Shown here piece by piece: positions 15,649 through 22,593 of a DNA stretch of 40,747 nt (its first letter is position 1; each line of letters opens with the position of its first letter). The notes under the pieces were generated by a model. It was not told the DNA's origin. It saw nothing but the letters and a program-made list of their open reading frames with translations, and did no database searches. The position numbers and the translations under genes are program-made. This stretch comes from Streptomyces sp. NWU339 (lineage in GTDB: Bacteria > Actinomycetota > Actinomycetes > Streptomycetales > Streptomycetaceae): the NCBI RefSeq assembly GCF_003143855.1, contig NZ_QFRK01000058.1, positions 1 through 40,747 on the forward strand, given 5' to 3'.

Positions 15649-15780
15649 GCCGTACTCCTCCTCACGGAACACATCTGTACTCCACTTCCATCATGTCCCG
15701 CTTCCGACGGCCCGGGAGGTCTGCCGCACCCGGGGCTCGCGAGGGCACCCGATCGCTCCGGACACGGAAGCCGGGCGTCC

Positions 15781-16929
15781 TCACGGCGGTCCGGAGGGCG
15801 GCGGGGGCGCCGACGAAAGCCGAGAGTGCCGGCGGAACCGGTCGATGTCGTGCGCGGTGATGATTCCGCTCAGCCGGCCGCCGTCCATCACGAGGATCGG
15901 CAGGAGGAGCCCGGTGGTGCCGAGGCGCTCCAGGACGGAGTTCAGCAGCTCGTCCGGTGCGGCGAGCGTGCATCGGGACAGCGGGGTCGCGAGGTCGCGC
16001 ACCCGCAGCGACGCCCGCTTCTCGAACGGCAGGCCGGCCAGTCGGCGCAGTTGTACGACGCCACTGGGGTGACCCTCGAAGTCGAGCAGCGGCAGCACCG
16101 AGTGCCCCGCCTGCGCGGTCACCTCGGAGAGGAAGCGGTCCACGGTCAGCCAGTCGGGGCCGGTGACCACCGGAGTGGTCATCGCCTGCCCGACCCGTAC
16201 GCCCCGCAGGGCTGTGACCAGCTCGGCCCACCGGCGTTCGGCCGCCGCGGCGCCCGCCACGAAGAGGCCGACGAAGATCAGCCACAATCCCGCCGTCAGT
16301 CCCCGGGCGAACGCCAGCCAGCCCAGGATGGCGAGCGCCATGCCGACGACCTGGCCACCGCGTCCTGCCGCCCGCTGAGCCCGCTCGCGGTCCCCCGTAC
16401 GCCACCACAGCAGGGCCTGCGTCAGCCGGCCTCCGTCCAGGGGCGCGGCGGGCAGCAGGTTGAAGACGCCCAGCAACAGGTTCGTGCCACCGAGCCAGCC
16501 CAGTACGGCGACCGGGATCCGCCAGCCCAGCGTCGCCGCGACCGCGGCAGCCGCGCCGATACCGACGGCGCCGAGCAGCAGACTGGCGAGCGGCCCGCTG
16601 GCGGCGACCAGGAAGGCCGTTCGCGGTGTCGTCGGCTGGTCCATCCGAGTGACCCCGCCCAGCGCCCACAATGTCATGTCCTGCACGGGGATCCCCGCCC
16701 TGCGAGCCGTCAGCGCGTGCGCGGCCTCGTGCACCACCAGACTCGCCAGCAGCAGCAAGGCTCCGGCCACTCCGGCGACCGCGTACACCACCGGCGCCAG
16801 GCCCGGCACGTACCCGGGCAGTGTCCGGGCCGCCAGGCCGTACGCGAGGAGCAGCATGAGCAACGGCACGCTCCAGTGCGCCCGCAGCGCCAGGCCCCGG
16901 ACACTTCCGAGCCGGATCGAACCCTTCAT
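15781..16929 (-). CDS. Site-2 protease family (M50) metalloprotease with CBS domains
   Basis: 382-residue integral membrane protease. The zinc motif HEAAH is at residues 67-71 in a membrane segment, and the second signature NLLPAAPLDGGR supplies the third ligand Asp; about six hydrophobic segments span residues 15-225. After the membrane part come two CBS units (VGQAMTTPVVTGPDWLTVDR and VRDLATPLSRCTLAAPDELL), giving the S2P-CBS architecture common in Actinobacteria, where the CBS pair probably senses a nucleotide ligand and gates proteolysis. ATG 16929 is preferred over 17004 because the conserved part begins at MKGSIRLG. It is divergent from the small ABM-like gene. Confidence 0.9.
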   Translation of the reverse strand: MKGSIRLGSVRGLALRAHWSVPLLMLLLAYGLAARTLPGYVPGLAPVVYAVAGVAGALLLLASLVVHEAAHALTARRAGIPVQDMTLWALGGVTRMDQPTTPRTAFLVAASGPLASLLLGAVGIGAAAAVAATLGWRIPVAVLGWLGGTNLLLGVFNLLPAAPLDGGRLTQALLWWRTGDRERAQRAAGRGGQVVGMALAILGWLAFARGLTAGLWLIFVGLFVAGAAAAERRWAELVTALRGVRVGQAMTTPVVTGPDWLTVDRFLSEVTAQAGHSVLPLLDFEGHPSGVVQLRRLAGLPFEKRASLRVRDLATPLSRCTLAAPDELLNSVLERLGTTGLLLPILVMDGGRLSGIITAHDIDRFRRHSRLSSAPPPPSGPP

Positions 16930-17144
16930 CGCCCTCACCGCCGACGACTCCCGCCCCCGACTGCACTGCCTTCTCCCTCTCCATGGTCGGTCGTCGGCCC
17001 CCATAACAGGAAACGATTCATGCGATCAGGCCCGCGAGCCGGGATCGGCGGCGCCGGCGTCCCAGGCAGGCGGAGAGCGTGCCGCGGGCCTACGGTGGTC
17101 GGAGAGAGCTCGGTGAGCCGACCGGCGTTGCGGAGGAGGCTGCG

Positions 17145-17441
17145 ATGGAAGAGCACTTCGTCTGGGTGACGACGCGGCGCATTCGGCCGGGCACCCTGGA
17201 GGACTTCGAGAAGGAGTGGCGGCCGGAACCCGCCCCGCAGGGGCTCCGCCGCGCCTACGCCTACTGGTCCGAGGACGGACAGGAGATCACCGGGGTGTCG
17301 TTCTGGGACTCCCGGGAGACCTGCGACGCGTGGCGGTCCTCCGAGGCGGAGGCGCAACGGCGTGCCGCCATGGCCCCGTACGTCGCCGAGGAACGGGAGG
17401 GCTTCTACCGCGGCCGCGAACTCGGCATCCCTCAGCGGTAG
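17145..17441 (+). CDS. Small ABM-like (antibiotic biosynthesis monooxygenase fold) protein
   Basis: 98-residue protein with the dimeric alpha/beta-barrel pattern: an opening strand HFVWVTTRRIRPGTLEDFE, then AYAYWSEDGQEITGVSFWDS and a helix EAEAQRRAAMAPYVAE. ABM-fold proteins include monooxygenases and ligand-binding proteins, so the fold alone does not show an enzyme activity. The ATG at 17145 is preceded by GGAGGAG. It reads divergently from the site-2 protease gene, with about 215 bases between the two starts, and no operon partner is close downstream. Confidence 0.65.
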   Translation: MEEHFVWVTTRRIRPGTLEDFEKEWRPEPAPQGLRRAYAYWSEDGQEITGVSFWDSRETCDAWRSSEAEAQRRAAMAPYVAEEREGFYRGRELGIPQR

Positions 17442-17655
17442 CACTGCGTCGAGCCGCTCCGGCGGCATGACGCAGCCGGCCTTCGTGACCCCGACGCGTA
17501 GTGCCGTGAGGACCCGTACCTCTCTGTCGTCTGCGGCAGGCCTCATGGCGCGGCAGTGGATCAGGCGGGCCGTCCGCGAGAGACGACGGCGGGCGCGGCC
17601 GGTGTCGTCCCTCGTGCCGCCACCCCGGCCGGAGCGAGCATGGAAAAGAGGGGAC

Positions 17656-18351
17656 ATGGCACGGATCCTGGTGCAGGGCGACGACCTCGTGGTGCGCCTG
17701 CCGTGGTGGGAAAAGGCCGCCGCGCGCCGCGGAGGCGTGCGCGTGCCACTGACGGCCGTACGCCGGGTGACGGTGGAGCCCAGCTGGTGGCGGGCCCTGC
17801 GCGGAGTGGTCCTGCACGGCGTCTGGATTCCCGGCGTGCTGTGCGTCGGCACGCGGAGCCACCCCGGTGGGCAGGACTTCGTGGCGGTACGGCCCGGCAG
17901 GCCCGTGGTGTGCGTCGAACTGCGGCCCACGGCTCCCTTCAGCCTCCTGGCCGTCTCGGTGCGGGACGACGCAGAGGTCGTGGCGGAACGGCTGCGGCGT
18001 CGCACGCCGGACAACGACACCTCCACCCCTTGTCGGCAGCCCCTTCCGGCAGCCGAGGAGACGGAGAACTCCTGGAGGGCACTGGCCAGGGAGCCACGCC
18101 GACGACGGAGGTCGTCAGTTCATGGTCGAAGTTCCCTTCCCGCTGAGTCTTGCCGTTCGATTTCGGCCCGCCGGGCCATTGCGCTGAGACAGACCTCCAG
18201 GGCAGGAGAAACTCATCGTTCGGCAGCCCGAACCAGCCGGCGAGCACCGGTGAATCGCGCACAGCGGCCCATTCCTCATCGAGTGGGGCTCCAGGAGACG
18301 ACGCCCGCGGGCCGACAATCGAAGAGGGGGTGCGGACGGCTTACTCGGTAA
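17656..18351 (+). CDS. Conserved PH-like small protein with aberrant C-terminal extension
   Basis: The first 115 residues resemble a widespread Streptomyces hypothetical protein: RILVQGDDLVVRLPWWEKAA, VRVPLTAVRRVTVEPSWWRA, GTRSHPGGQDFVAVRPGRPV and VVCVELRPTAPFSLLAVSV, a run of beta strands suggesting a PH-like fold. Relatives as I know them are about 120 residues. Here the frame continues another 110 or so residues of Arg/Ser-rich sequence without family character, so the native stop was probably lost by mutation or frameshift near 18010. ATG 17656 has AGAGGGG just upstream. Function is unknown. Confidence 0.6.
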   Translation: MARILVQGDDLVVRLPWWEKAAARRGGVRVPLTAVRRVTVEPSWWRALRGVVLHGVWIPGVLCVGTRSHPGGQDFVAVRPGRPVVCVELRPTAPFSLLAVSVRDDAEVVAERLRRRTPDNDTSTPCRQPLPAAEETENSWRALAREPRRRRRSSVHGRSSLPAESCRSISARRAIALRQTSRAGETHRSAARTSRRAPVNRAQRPIPHRVGLQETTPAGRQSKRGCGRLTR

Positions 18352-18368
18352 GTGGTGAAGGAATCAGG

Positions 18369-18530
18369 ATGAAGAATGCCCGGGAACAGGTTCATCTTCA
18401 TCTGTCGCGGCACAGACTCGATCCGCTTACCGACCGTCCGTTGATTCGTACGCCGGATGGGCGTTTCCCGGCGCCAGTGCCTCAGCTGATTAATCGCAAG
18501 CTCTCGTCCGCAGGCGGCTCCTGGCTCCGG
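18369..18530 (+). pseudogene. Truncated remnant of an unidentified gene
   Basis: Starting at ATG 18369 (AAGGA six bases upstream), about 50 codons read like a genuine protein: HRLDPLTDRPLIRTPDGRF followed by PAPVPQLINRKLS. The same frame then loses any protein-like character, running on to 18752. The segment looks like an internal piece of a larger protein whose rest has been deleted or frameshifted. I do not recognise the family with certainty. The surrounding 18352-18700 holds nothing else I can support. Confidence 0.35.
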
Positions 18531-18702
18531 CGGATTTCCATCGGGGTGGGAGTGTTTCCGGGAGCAGACCCCGTGGGGTGGCGAGCCCCGCGCGCTGCAG
18601 CGGACGGACCACCGCGAATGAGCTCGTCAGGTGCCTTGGCAAGCCTGCAAACCGCCGTCGGGCGAGCAGTGTCGAGAAACTGCCGGAAATTGGATTACCG
18701 GG

Positions 18703-18750
18703 TTTATTCCGCGGACCGTCTGAGATATCATTTCCAGCATGGCGAATGCT
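18703..18750 (+). promoter_or_regulatory. Putative promoter and operator of the MntP-like gene
   Basis: TTTATT (18703-18708) and TATCAT (18726-18731) are separated by 17 bases and fit weak -35 and -10 boxes. Just downstream AGCAT-GGCGA-ATGCT (18736-18750) is a perfect 5-base inverted repeat placed where a repressor would block transcription. A metal-responsive regulator is an obvious candidate given the downstream pump, but this is inference. I saw no yybP-ykoY riboswitch sequence. Confidence 0.4.
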
Positions 18751-18806
18751 AGCCGAGGCAGAGTCGTTCCTGTCGGCGTCGGGCGTTCTCGGGCAGCGAC
18801 GTCGCC

Positions 18807-19346
18807 ATGATCGGGGAAATACTGGTCCTGGGTTTCGTGCTCAGTCTCGACAATTTCCGGGTATCGATCGCGCTCGGCACCGTCCCATTCGGTCTGAAGC
18901 GCGCGGTGCAGGTCGCGCTGACCTTCGGGCTGTGGGACGCGATCATGCCCCTGGTCGGGCTGTTGGTCGGTCGCCGGATCGGGGAGGCCGTCGGGGGCGT
19001 CGCCGATCTGGTGGGCGCGGCCGCGCTCGGCGGGTACGGTCTCTACCTCGTCATCTCGGCCCTTCGGAACCCTGAGCCGGAGGAGCTGGACCAACCGTGG
19101 GCGCTGTTCGGCATCCCGTTGACACTGAGCCTGGACAACCTGTTCGCCGGGGCGAGCCTGGGGCTCCTCGGGCTCTCGCCGTGGTTCTCGGCCTCCGTCT
19201 TCGGCGCCATCACGGCGGTGATGTCGCTGGTCGGGCTGCGGCTCGGGAGGGCCGCGGCGCGCCTCATCCGGATCCGCTCGGACCTGCTGAGCGGGATCAC
19301 CCTGATCATCGCCGCTGTGGTGCTGCCGTTGATGTTCGGCGGTTAG
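18807..19346 (+). CDS. mntP: MntP-like manganese efflux pump
   Basis: 179-residue inner-membrane protein with six hydrophobic segments arranged as two homologous halves. Each half begins with the family signature: FVLSLDNFRVSIALG near residue 10 and PLTLSLDNLFAGASLG near residue 107. The paired Asp residues in membrane helices are those that conduct Mn2+ in MntP. Length is close to normal (about 185). Its last 41 bases overlap the end of the convergent pqqE gene, so the two transcripts are antisense at their 3' ends. Confidence 0.85.
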   Translation: MIGEILVLGFVLSLDNFRVSIALGTVPFGLKRAVQVALTFGLWDAIMPLVGLLVGRRIGEAVGGVADLVGAAALGGYGLYLVISALRNPEPEELDQPWALFGIPLTLSLDNLFAGASLGLLGLSPWFSASVFGAITAVMSLVGLRLGRAAARLIRIRSDLLSGITLIIAAVVLPLMFGG

Positions 19347-20424
19347 CCCGGTGTATGCGGGGGATCAGCGGAAGGTCGTCGGCCCGCGAGTCGGCGTTGG
19401 CGGCCTCGACCGCCCGGGTGACCAGGCCGTGGTCGGGCGACAGGTGGCAGACCGGGTCGGTGCGGGCGGCGTCACCCGTGAGCAGGAACGCCTGACAGCG
19501 GCACCCGCCGAAGTCCAGCTCCCGCCGGGGGCAGCTCCGGCAGGGCTCCGGCATCCAGTCCGTCCCCCGGAACGCGTTCATCACCGGGGACTCGGCCCAG
19601 ATCCGCTCCAGCGAGTCCTCCCGCACGCTGGCCCGCGGCAACGGCAGGGTGTGGGCGGCGGGGCAGGGCAGGACGTCGCCGTTCGGCGTCACGGTCAGCT
19701 GCCGGGAGGCCCAGCCGCCCATGCAGGGCTTCGGGTAGCGGCTGTAGTAGTCGGGAATGACGTAGATGATGTCCATGCGGTCCCGCAACCGCTCGCGGGC
19801 GGCCCGCACGGCGACCTCGGCCGCCTCGAGCTGGGCCCGGCTCGGCAGCAGCGCGTCACGGTTCCGCCAGGCCCAGCCGTAGTACTGGGTGTTGGCCAGC
19901 TCCACCCGGTCGGCGCCGACCTCCTCGGCCAGCTCGAGCACGTCGGCGACGCGGTCGATGTTGAGCCGGTGCAGCACCACGTTCACGGTGAGCGGCCAGC
20001 CCAGCTCCTTGACCACGCCCATCGCCTCGATCTTGCGTCGGAAGGACGGGGTCCCGGCGATCCGGTCGGACACGGCCGGCTCGTCGGACTGGATGCTGAT
20101 CTGCACGTGGTCGAGGCCGGCGGCCCGCAGCTGCTCGGCCCTCGGACGCGAGAGCCCGAGGGCGCTGGTGATGAGATTGGTGTAGAGACCCAGGTCGTGG
20201 GCGTCCGCCACGATCTCCACCAGGTCGCGCCGCAGCAGCGGTTCCCCGCCGGACAGGTGGCACTGCAGAACCCCCAGGTCACCGGCCTCGGCCAGCACCC
20301 GCCGCCACTCGTCGGTGGCCAGCTCGTCCTGGTAGCCGGCCATGTTCAGCGGGTTGGAGCAGTACGGGCAGGCCAGCGGGCAGCGGTAGGTGAGCTCGGC
20401 GAGCAATCCGAACGGGCTATCCAT
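19306..20424 (-). CDS. pqqE: PQQ biosynthesis radical SAM protein PqqE
   Basis: 372-residue radical SAM/SPASM enzyme that forms the C-C bond between the Glu and Tyr side chains of PqqA, the first committed step in PQQ synthesis. The cluster motif is C15-x3-C19-x2-C22 in YRCPLACPYCSNPLNMAGY, followed by HLSGGEPLLRRDL (SAM-binding GGEP). The SPASM region carries the expected Cys residues in KPCMGGW, DVLPCPAAHTL and EPCRSCPRRELDFGGCRC. Its ATG at 20424 overlaps the pqqD stop by eight bases, matching the usual PqqD-PqqE partnership. It is last in the pqq operon, and its 3' end overlaps mntP from the other strand. Confidence 0.95.
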   Translation of the reverse strand: MDSPFGLLAELTYRCPLACPYCSNPLNMAGYQDELATDEWRRVLAEAGDLGVLQCHLSGGEPLLRRDLVEIVADAHDLGLYTNLITSALGLSRPRAEQLRAAGLDHVQISIQSDEPAVSDRIAGTPSFRRKIEAMGVVKELGWPLTVNVVLHRLNIDRVADVLELAEEVGADRVELANTQYYGWAWRNRDALLPSRAQLEAAEVAVRAARERLRDRMDIIYVIPDYYSRYPKPCMGGWASRQLTVTPNGDVLPCPAAHTLPLPRASVREDSLERIWAESPVMNAFRGTDWMPEPCRSCPRRELDFGGCRCQAFLLTGDAARTDPVCHLSPDHGLVTRAVEAANADSRADDLPLIPRIHRANRRTSTAAPQRR

Positions 20425-20746
20425 CGGCGATCTCCACGTAGCGCCGGGCGACGAGCCGGGTCAGGAACTGCCGCACCTCGTCGTCGGGGACGGTCTGGTA
20501 GCGCGCGCCCAGCTCGGCCACGATCTCGGCCACGGTGTGCCGCCCGTCGCACAGCTCGAGGATGTCCGCGCCGCTGCCGTTCAGAACCACCACCGTCTCG
20601 GGGAGCTGCAGGGTCTGACGCCGCCTGGTCCGGCAGAAGGTCAGTCGGACATGGCGCGCCAACCGGGGCCGGTCCGATCCGGACACCCCGACGCCGTGCC
20701 GGGTGCCGGCTTCGGTCCGGGGCGTTCCGCTCTGGGTCGGGTCCAT
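20417..20746 (-). CDS. pqqD: PQQ biosynthesis peptide chaperone PqqD
   Basis: 109-residue winged-helix peptide chaperone (RiPP recognition element) that binds PqqA and presents it to PqqE. Family features are RPRLARHVRLTFCRTRRRQ, LQLPETVVVLNGSGADILEL, CDGRHTVAEIVAEL and a final VRQFLTRLVARRYVEI. ATG 20746 is chosen because GGAG lies eight bases upstream; a GTG at 20755 overlapping the pqqC stop (GTGA) is the alternative and would add three residues. It sits between pqqC and pqqE with no gap. Confidence 0.93.
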   Translation of the reverse strand: MDPTQSGTPRTEAGTRHGVGVSGSDRPRLARHVRLTFCRTRRRQTLQLPETVVVLNGSGADILELCDGRHTVAEIVAELGARYQTVPDDEVRQFLTRLVARRYVEIADG

Positions 20747-20751
20747 GACGG

Positions 20752-21450
20752 TCACTCCGGATAGGCTTGGTCGATGGCGTCCATGAGGCTCCACAGGACG
20801 TCGCACTTGAACGACAGCGCGTCGACGGCGCGCGCCTGGGACTCGGCGGAGAGGCAGTGCGCGGTGACCACCTCGAGGGCGTGCTCGCAGTCGCGGGGGG
20901 CCTGCTCCAGGCGGGCGCGGAAGTAGGCGAGGCCCTCGGGGGCGATCCACGGGTACCACCGCTCGAACGCGGCCAGCCGCGCCGCCATCAGGTCGGGCGC
21001 GAACAGCTCGGTGAGCGAGGACGCCACCGCCTCCACCCACGGGCGGGTCCGGGCGAAGTTCACGTAGGCGTCGACGGCGAACCGCACCCCGGGTACCAGG
21101 TGCCGGTGGTCCCGGATCTCCTCGCGGGTCAGCCCGGCGGCCTCGCCGAGGCGCAGCCACGCCTCGATGCCGCCCTCGCCGGCGGCGGTGCCGTCGTGCT
21201 CGACGATCCGTCGGATCCAGCGGCGGCGGACCTCGAGGTCGGGGCAGTCGGAGAGGATCGCGGCGTCCTTGCGGGGGATGTTCTCCTGGTAGTAGAAGCG
21301 GTTGGCCACCCAGCCCTGGATCTGCAGGCGGCTCAGTAGGCCGGCGTTCATCCGGACGTGGAACGGGTGCTGGTCGTGGTACCGCCGCGAGTGGGCCCGC
21401 AACGTCTCGACGAAGGCGTCGGCACCGGTTCCCGTGGTTGTCGTCGTCAC
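20752..21450 (-). CDS. pqqC: Pyrroloquinoline-quinone synthase PqqC
   Basis: 232-residue all-helical oxidase of the TenA/PqqC fold that catalyses the final cofactor-free oxidation and ring closure to PQQ. Recognisable segments are YHDQHPFHVRMNAGLLSRLQ, IQGWVANRFYYQENIPRKDA, DRHL-like RDHRHLVPGVRFAVDAYVNF and RARLEQAPRDCEHALEVV. Length is normal. The start at 21450 lies four bases after the pqqB stop, and the TGA stop precedes pqqD, so the genes are co-transcribed. Confidence 0.95.
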   Translation of the reverse strand: MTTTTTGTGADAFVETLRAHSRRYHDQHPFHVRMNAGLLSRLQIQGWVANRFYYQENIPRKDAAILSDCPDLEVRRRWIRRIVEHDGTAAGEGGIEAWLRLGEAAGLTREEIRDHRHLVPGVRFAVDAYVNFARTRPWVEAVASSLTELFAPDLMAARLAAFERWYPWIAPEGLAYFRARLEQAPRDCEHALEVVTAHCLSAESQARAVDALSFKCDVLWSLMDAIDQAYPE

Positions 21451-21454
21451 GGCT

Positions 21455-22342
21455 CTACACCTGGACCTCGAGGCCGTCCATGGCCACTTCCATGCCGCTC
21501 TCCTCCAAAATACGCCGCTCGGGCGCGTCCTCCAGGAGGACCGGGTTGGTGTTGTTCATGTGCACGAAGATCGTCCGCCCCACGCCCAGCGACGGGAGCT
21601 GCGCCAGGCTGCCGTCCGGGCCGTCGATGGGCAGGTGGCCCATCTCCCGGGACGTCTTGCCGGCCAGGCCGAGCCGTACGAGTTCGTCGTCGCGCCAGCA
21701 GGTCCCGTCGAGCAGCAGGCATGCGCAGCCCTTGATCTCCACGCGCAGCGCCGGCGTCAGCGATTGCACCCCCGGCAGGTACACCAGCGTCCCCCCGCTG
21801 CGCTCGTCGGTCAGCCGGTAGCCCACGACGCGGCCGTGGTCCACCCCGGCTCCGAACCGGTCGCGCTTGGTGGTGGGCACGTCGAACACCCGGCAGGACA
21901 GCCCGTCCGCCAGGGCGAGGTCGGTGCCCGGGATCACTGTCCGCCACTCGACCGGACAGTAGCGCTCGAGCGTGCGCAGAAGCCCCGAGCCGACACACAG
22001 GGTCTCGCGCACCGCCGGCGTGGCGTACAGCCGCAGGGCGCGGGCCTCGCGCAGCAGGAGCAGGCCCAGCGTGTGGTCCAGCTCGGCGTCGGTGAGCAGC
22101 ACCGCCTCCAGCGGCGTCGTCCGGTCGTCCTGCGGGTGCAGGCCGGGGAAGGCCTCGATCTGGGTGCGGACGTCGGGCGAGGCGTTGACGAGGAACCACC
22201 GGCGGCGGTCGGCGCTGACCGCGACCGACGACTGGGTGCGCGCGGGGCCGGCCCCGGAGCGGACCGCGGCGCACACCGGGCAGCCGCAGTTCCACTGCGG
22301 GGAGCCACCCCCCGCCGCCGATCCCAGTACCCGCAGCAACAC
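21455..22342 (-). CDS. pqqB: PQQ biosynthesis hydroxylase PqqB
   Basis: 295-residue metallo-beta-lactamase-fold protein that hydroxylates the excised Glu-Tyr intermediate. Features are the opening LLRVLGSAAGGGSPQWNCGC with the zinc-binding Cys residues, SSVAVSADRRRWFLVNASPD, the metal-site region LLTDAELDHTLGLLLLREA, KTSREMGHLPIDG, and IFVHMNNTNP near the C-terminus. The start is GTG 22342 with GGAG seven bases upstream. It lies about 105 bases after pqqA, separated by a strong hairpin that probably lowers its expression relative to pqqA. Confidence 0.95.
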   Translation of the reverse strand: MLLRVLGSAAGGGSPQWNCGCPVCAAVRSGAGPARTQSSVAVSADRRRWFLVNASPDVRTQIEAFPGLHPQDDRTTPLEAVLLTDAELDHTLGLLLLREARALRLYATPAVRETLCVGSGLLRTLERYCPVEWRTVIPGTDLALADGLSCRVFDVPTTKRDRFGAGVDHGRVVGYRLTDERSGGTLVYLPGVQSLTPALRVEIKGCACLLLDGTCWRDDELVRLGLAGKTSREMGHLPIDGPDGSLAQLPSLGVGRTIFVHMNNTNPVLLEDAPERRILEESGMEVAMDGLEVQV

Positions 22343-22412
22343 GTCGGTACTCCGTTCGTCGAAGATCCGGGTCCGTCGTCGGCCCGGCCGTCCGTGGCCG
22401 TCCCGGGCCCTC

Positions 22413-22443
22413 GGGCGGCGCCGGACCAGGTCCGGCGCCGCCC
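22413..22443 (-). terminator. Attenuator hairpin between pqqA and pqqB
   Basis: Perfect 14-base inverted repeat, GGGCGGCGCCGGAC and its complement, with a three-base loop, starting four bases after the pqqA stop codon. There is no T-run, as is usual in Streptomyces. It lies inside the operon, so partial termination or 3'-end protection would keep the precursor peptide mRNA above that of the enzymes. Confidence 0.75.
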
Positions 22444-22447
22444 CGTG

Positions 22448-22546
22448 TCACTCGTCCTCCAACCGAGCGACGTACATGGTCACCTCGGCCGCGACTCCGA
22501 TCTCGTCGAACTCGGGGGTTTCCCACACAGCGAGCTGGGACTCCAT
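22448..22546 (-). CDS. pqqA: PQQ precursor peptide PqqA
   Basis: 32-residue ribosomal precursor, too small for most ORF searches. It reads MESQLAVWETPEFDEIGVAA and ends EVTMYVARLEDE; Glu21 and Tyr25 in the E-V-T-M-Y core are the two residues that become PQQ. The W-E-T-P-x-F/Y-x-E-I leader is the standard PqqA recognition sequence. A strong Shine-Dalgarno GGAGGTGA precedes the ATG at 22546. It is immediately downstream of the PQQ-dependent dehydrogenase and upstream of the attenuator and pqqB. Confidence 0.97.
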   Translation of the reverse strand: MESQLAVWETPEFDEIGVAAEVTMYVARLEDE

Positions 22547-22593
22547 GGATTCACCTCCTCACTGCCCGAATTGCGGCAGGCGCCGGTCACGCG

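Noticed and set aside
18690..18806. Possible yybP-ykoY manganese riboswitch before the MntP-like gene
   Set aside because: The conserved loop sequences of that riboswitch are absent; only a small inverted repeat is present.
19306..20424. Radical SAM gene as the missing FxsB of the peptide locus
   Set aside because: Sequence, SPASM cysteines and its place after pqqD identify it as PqqE.
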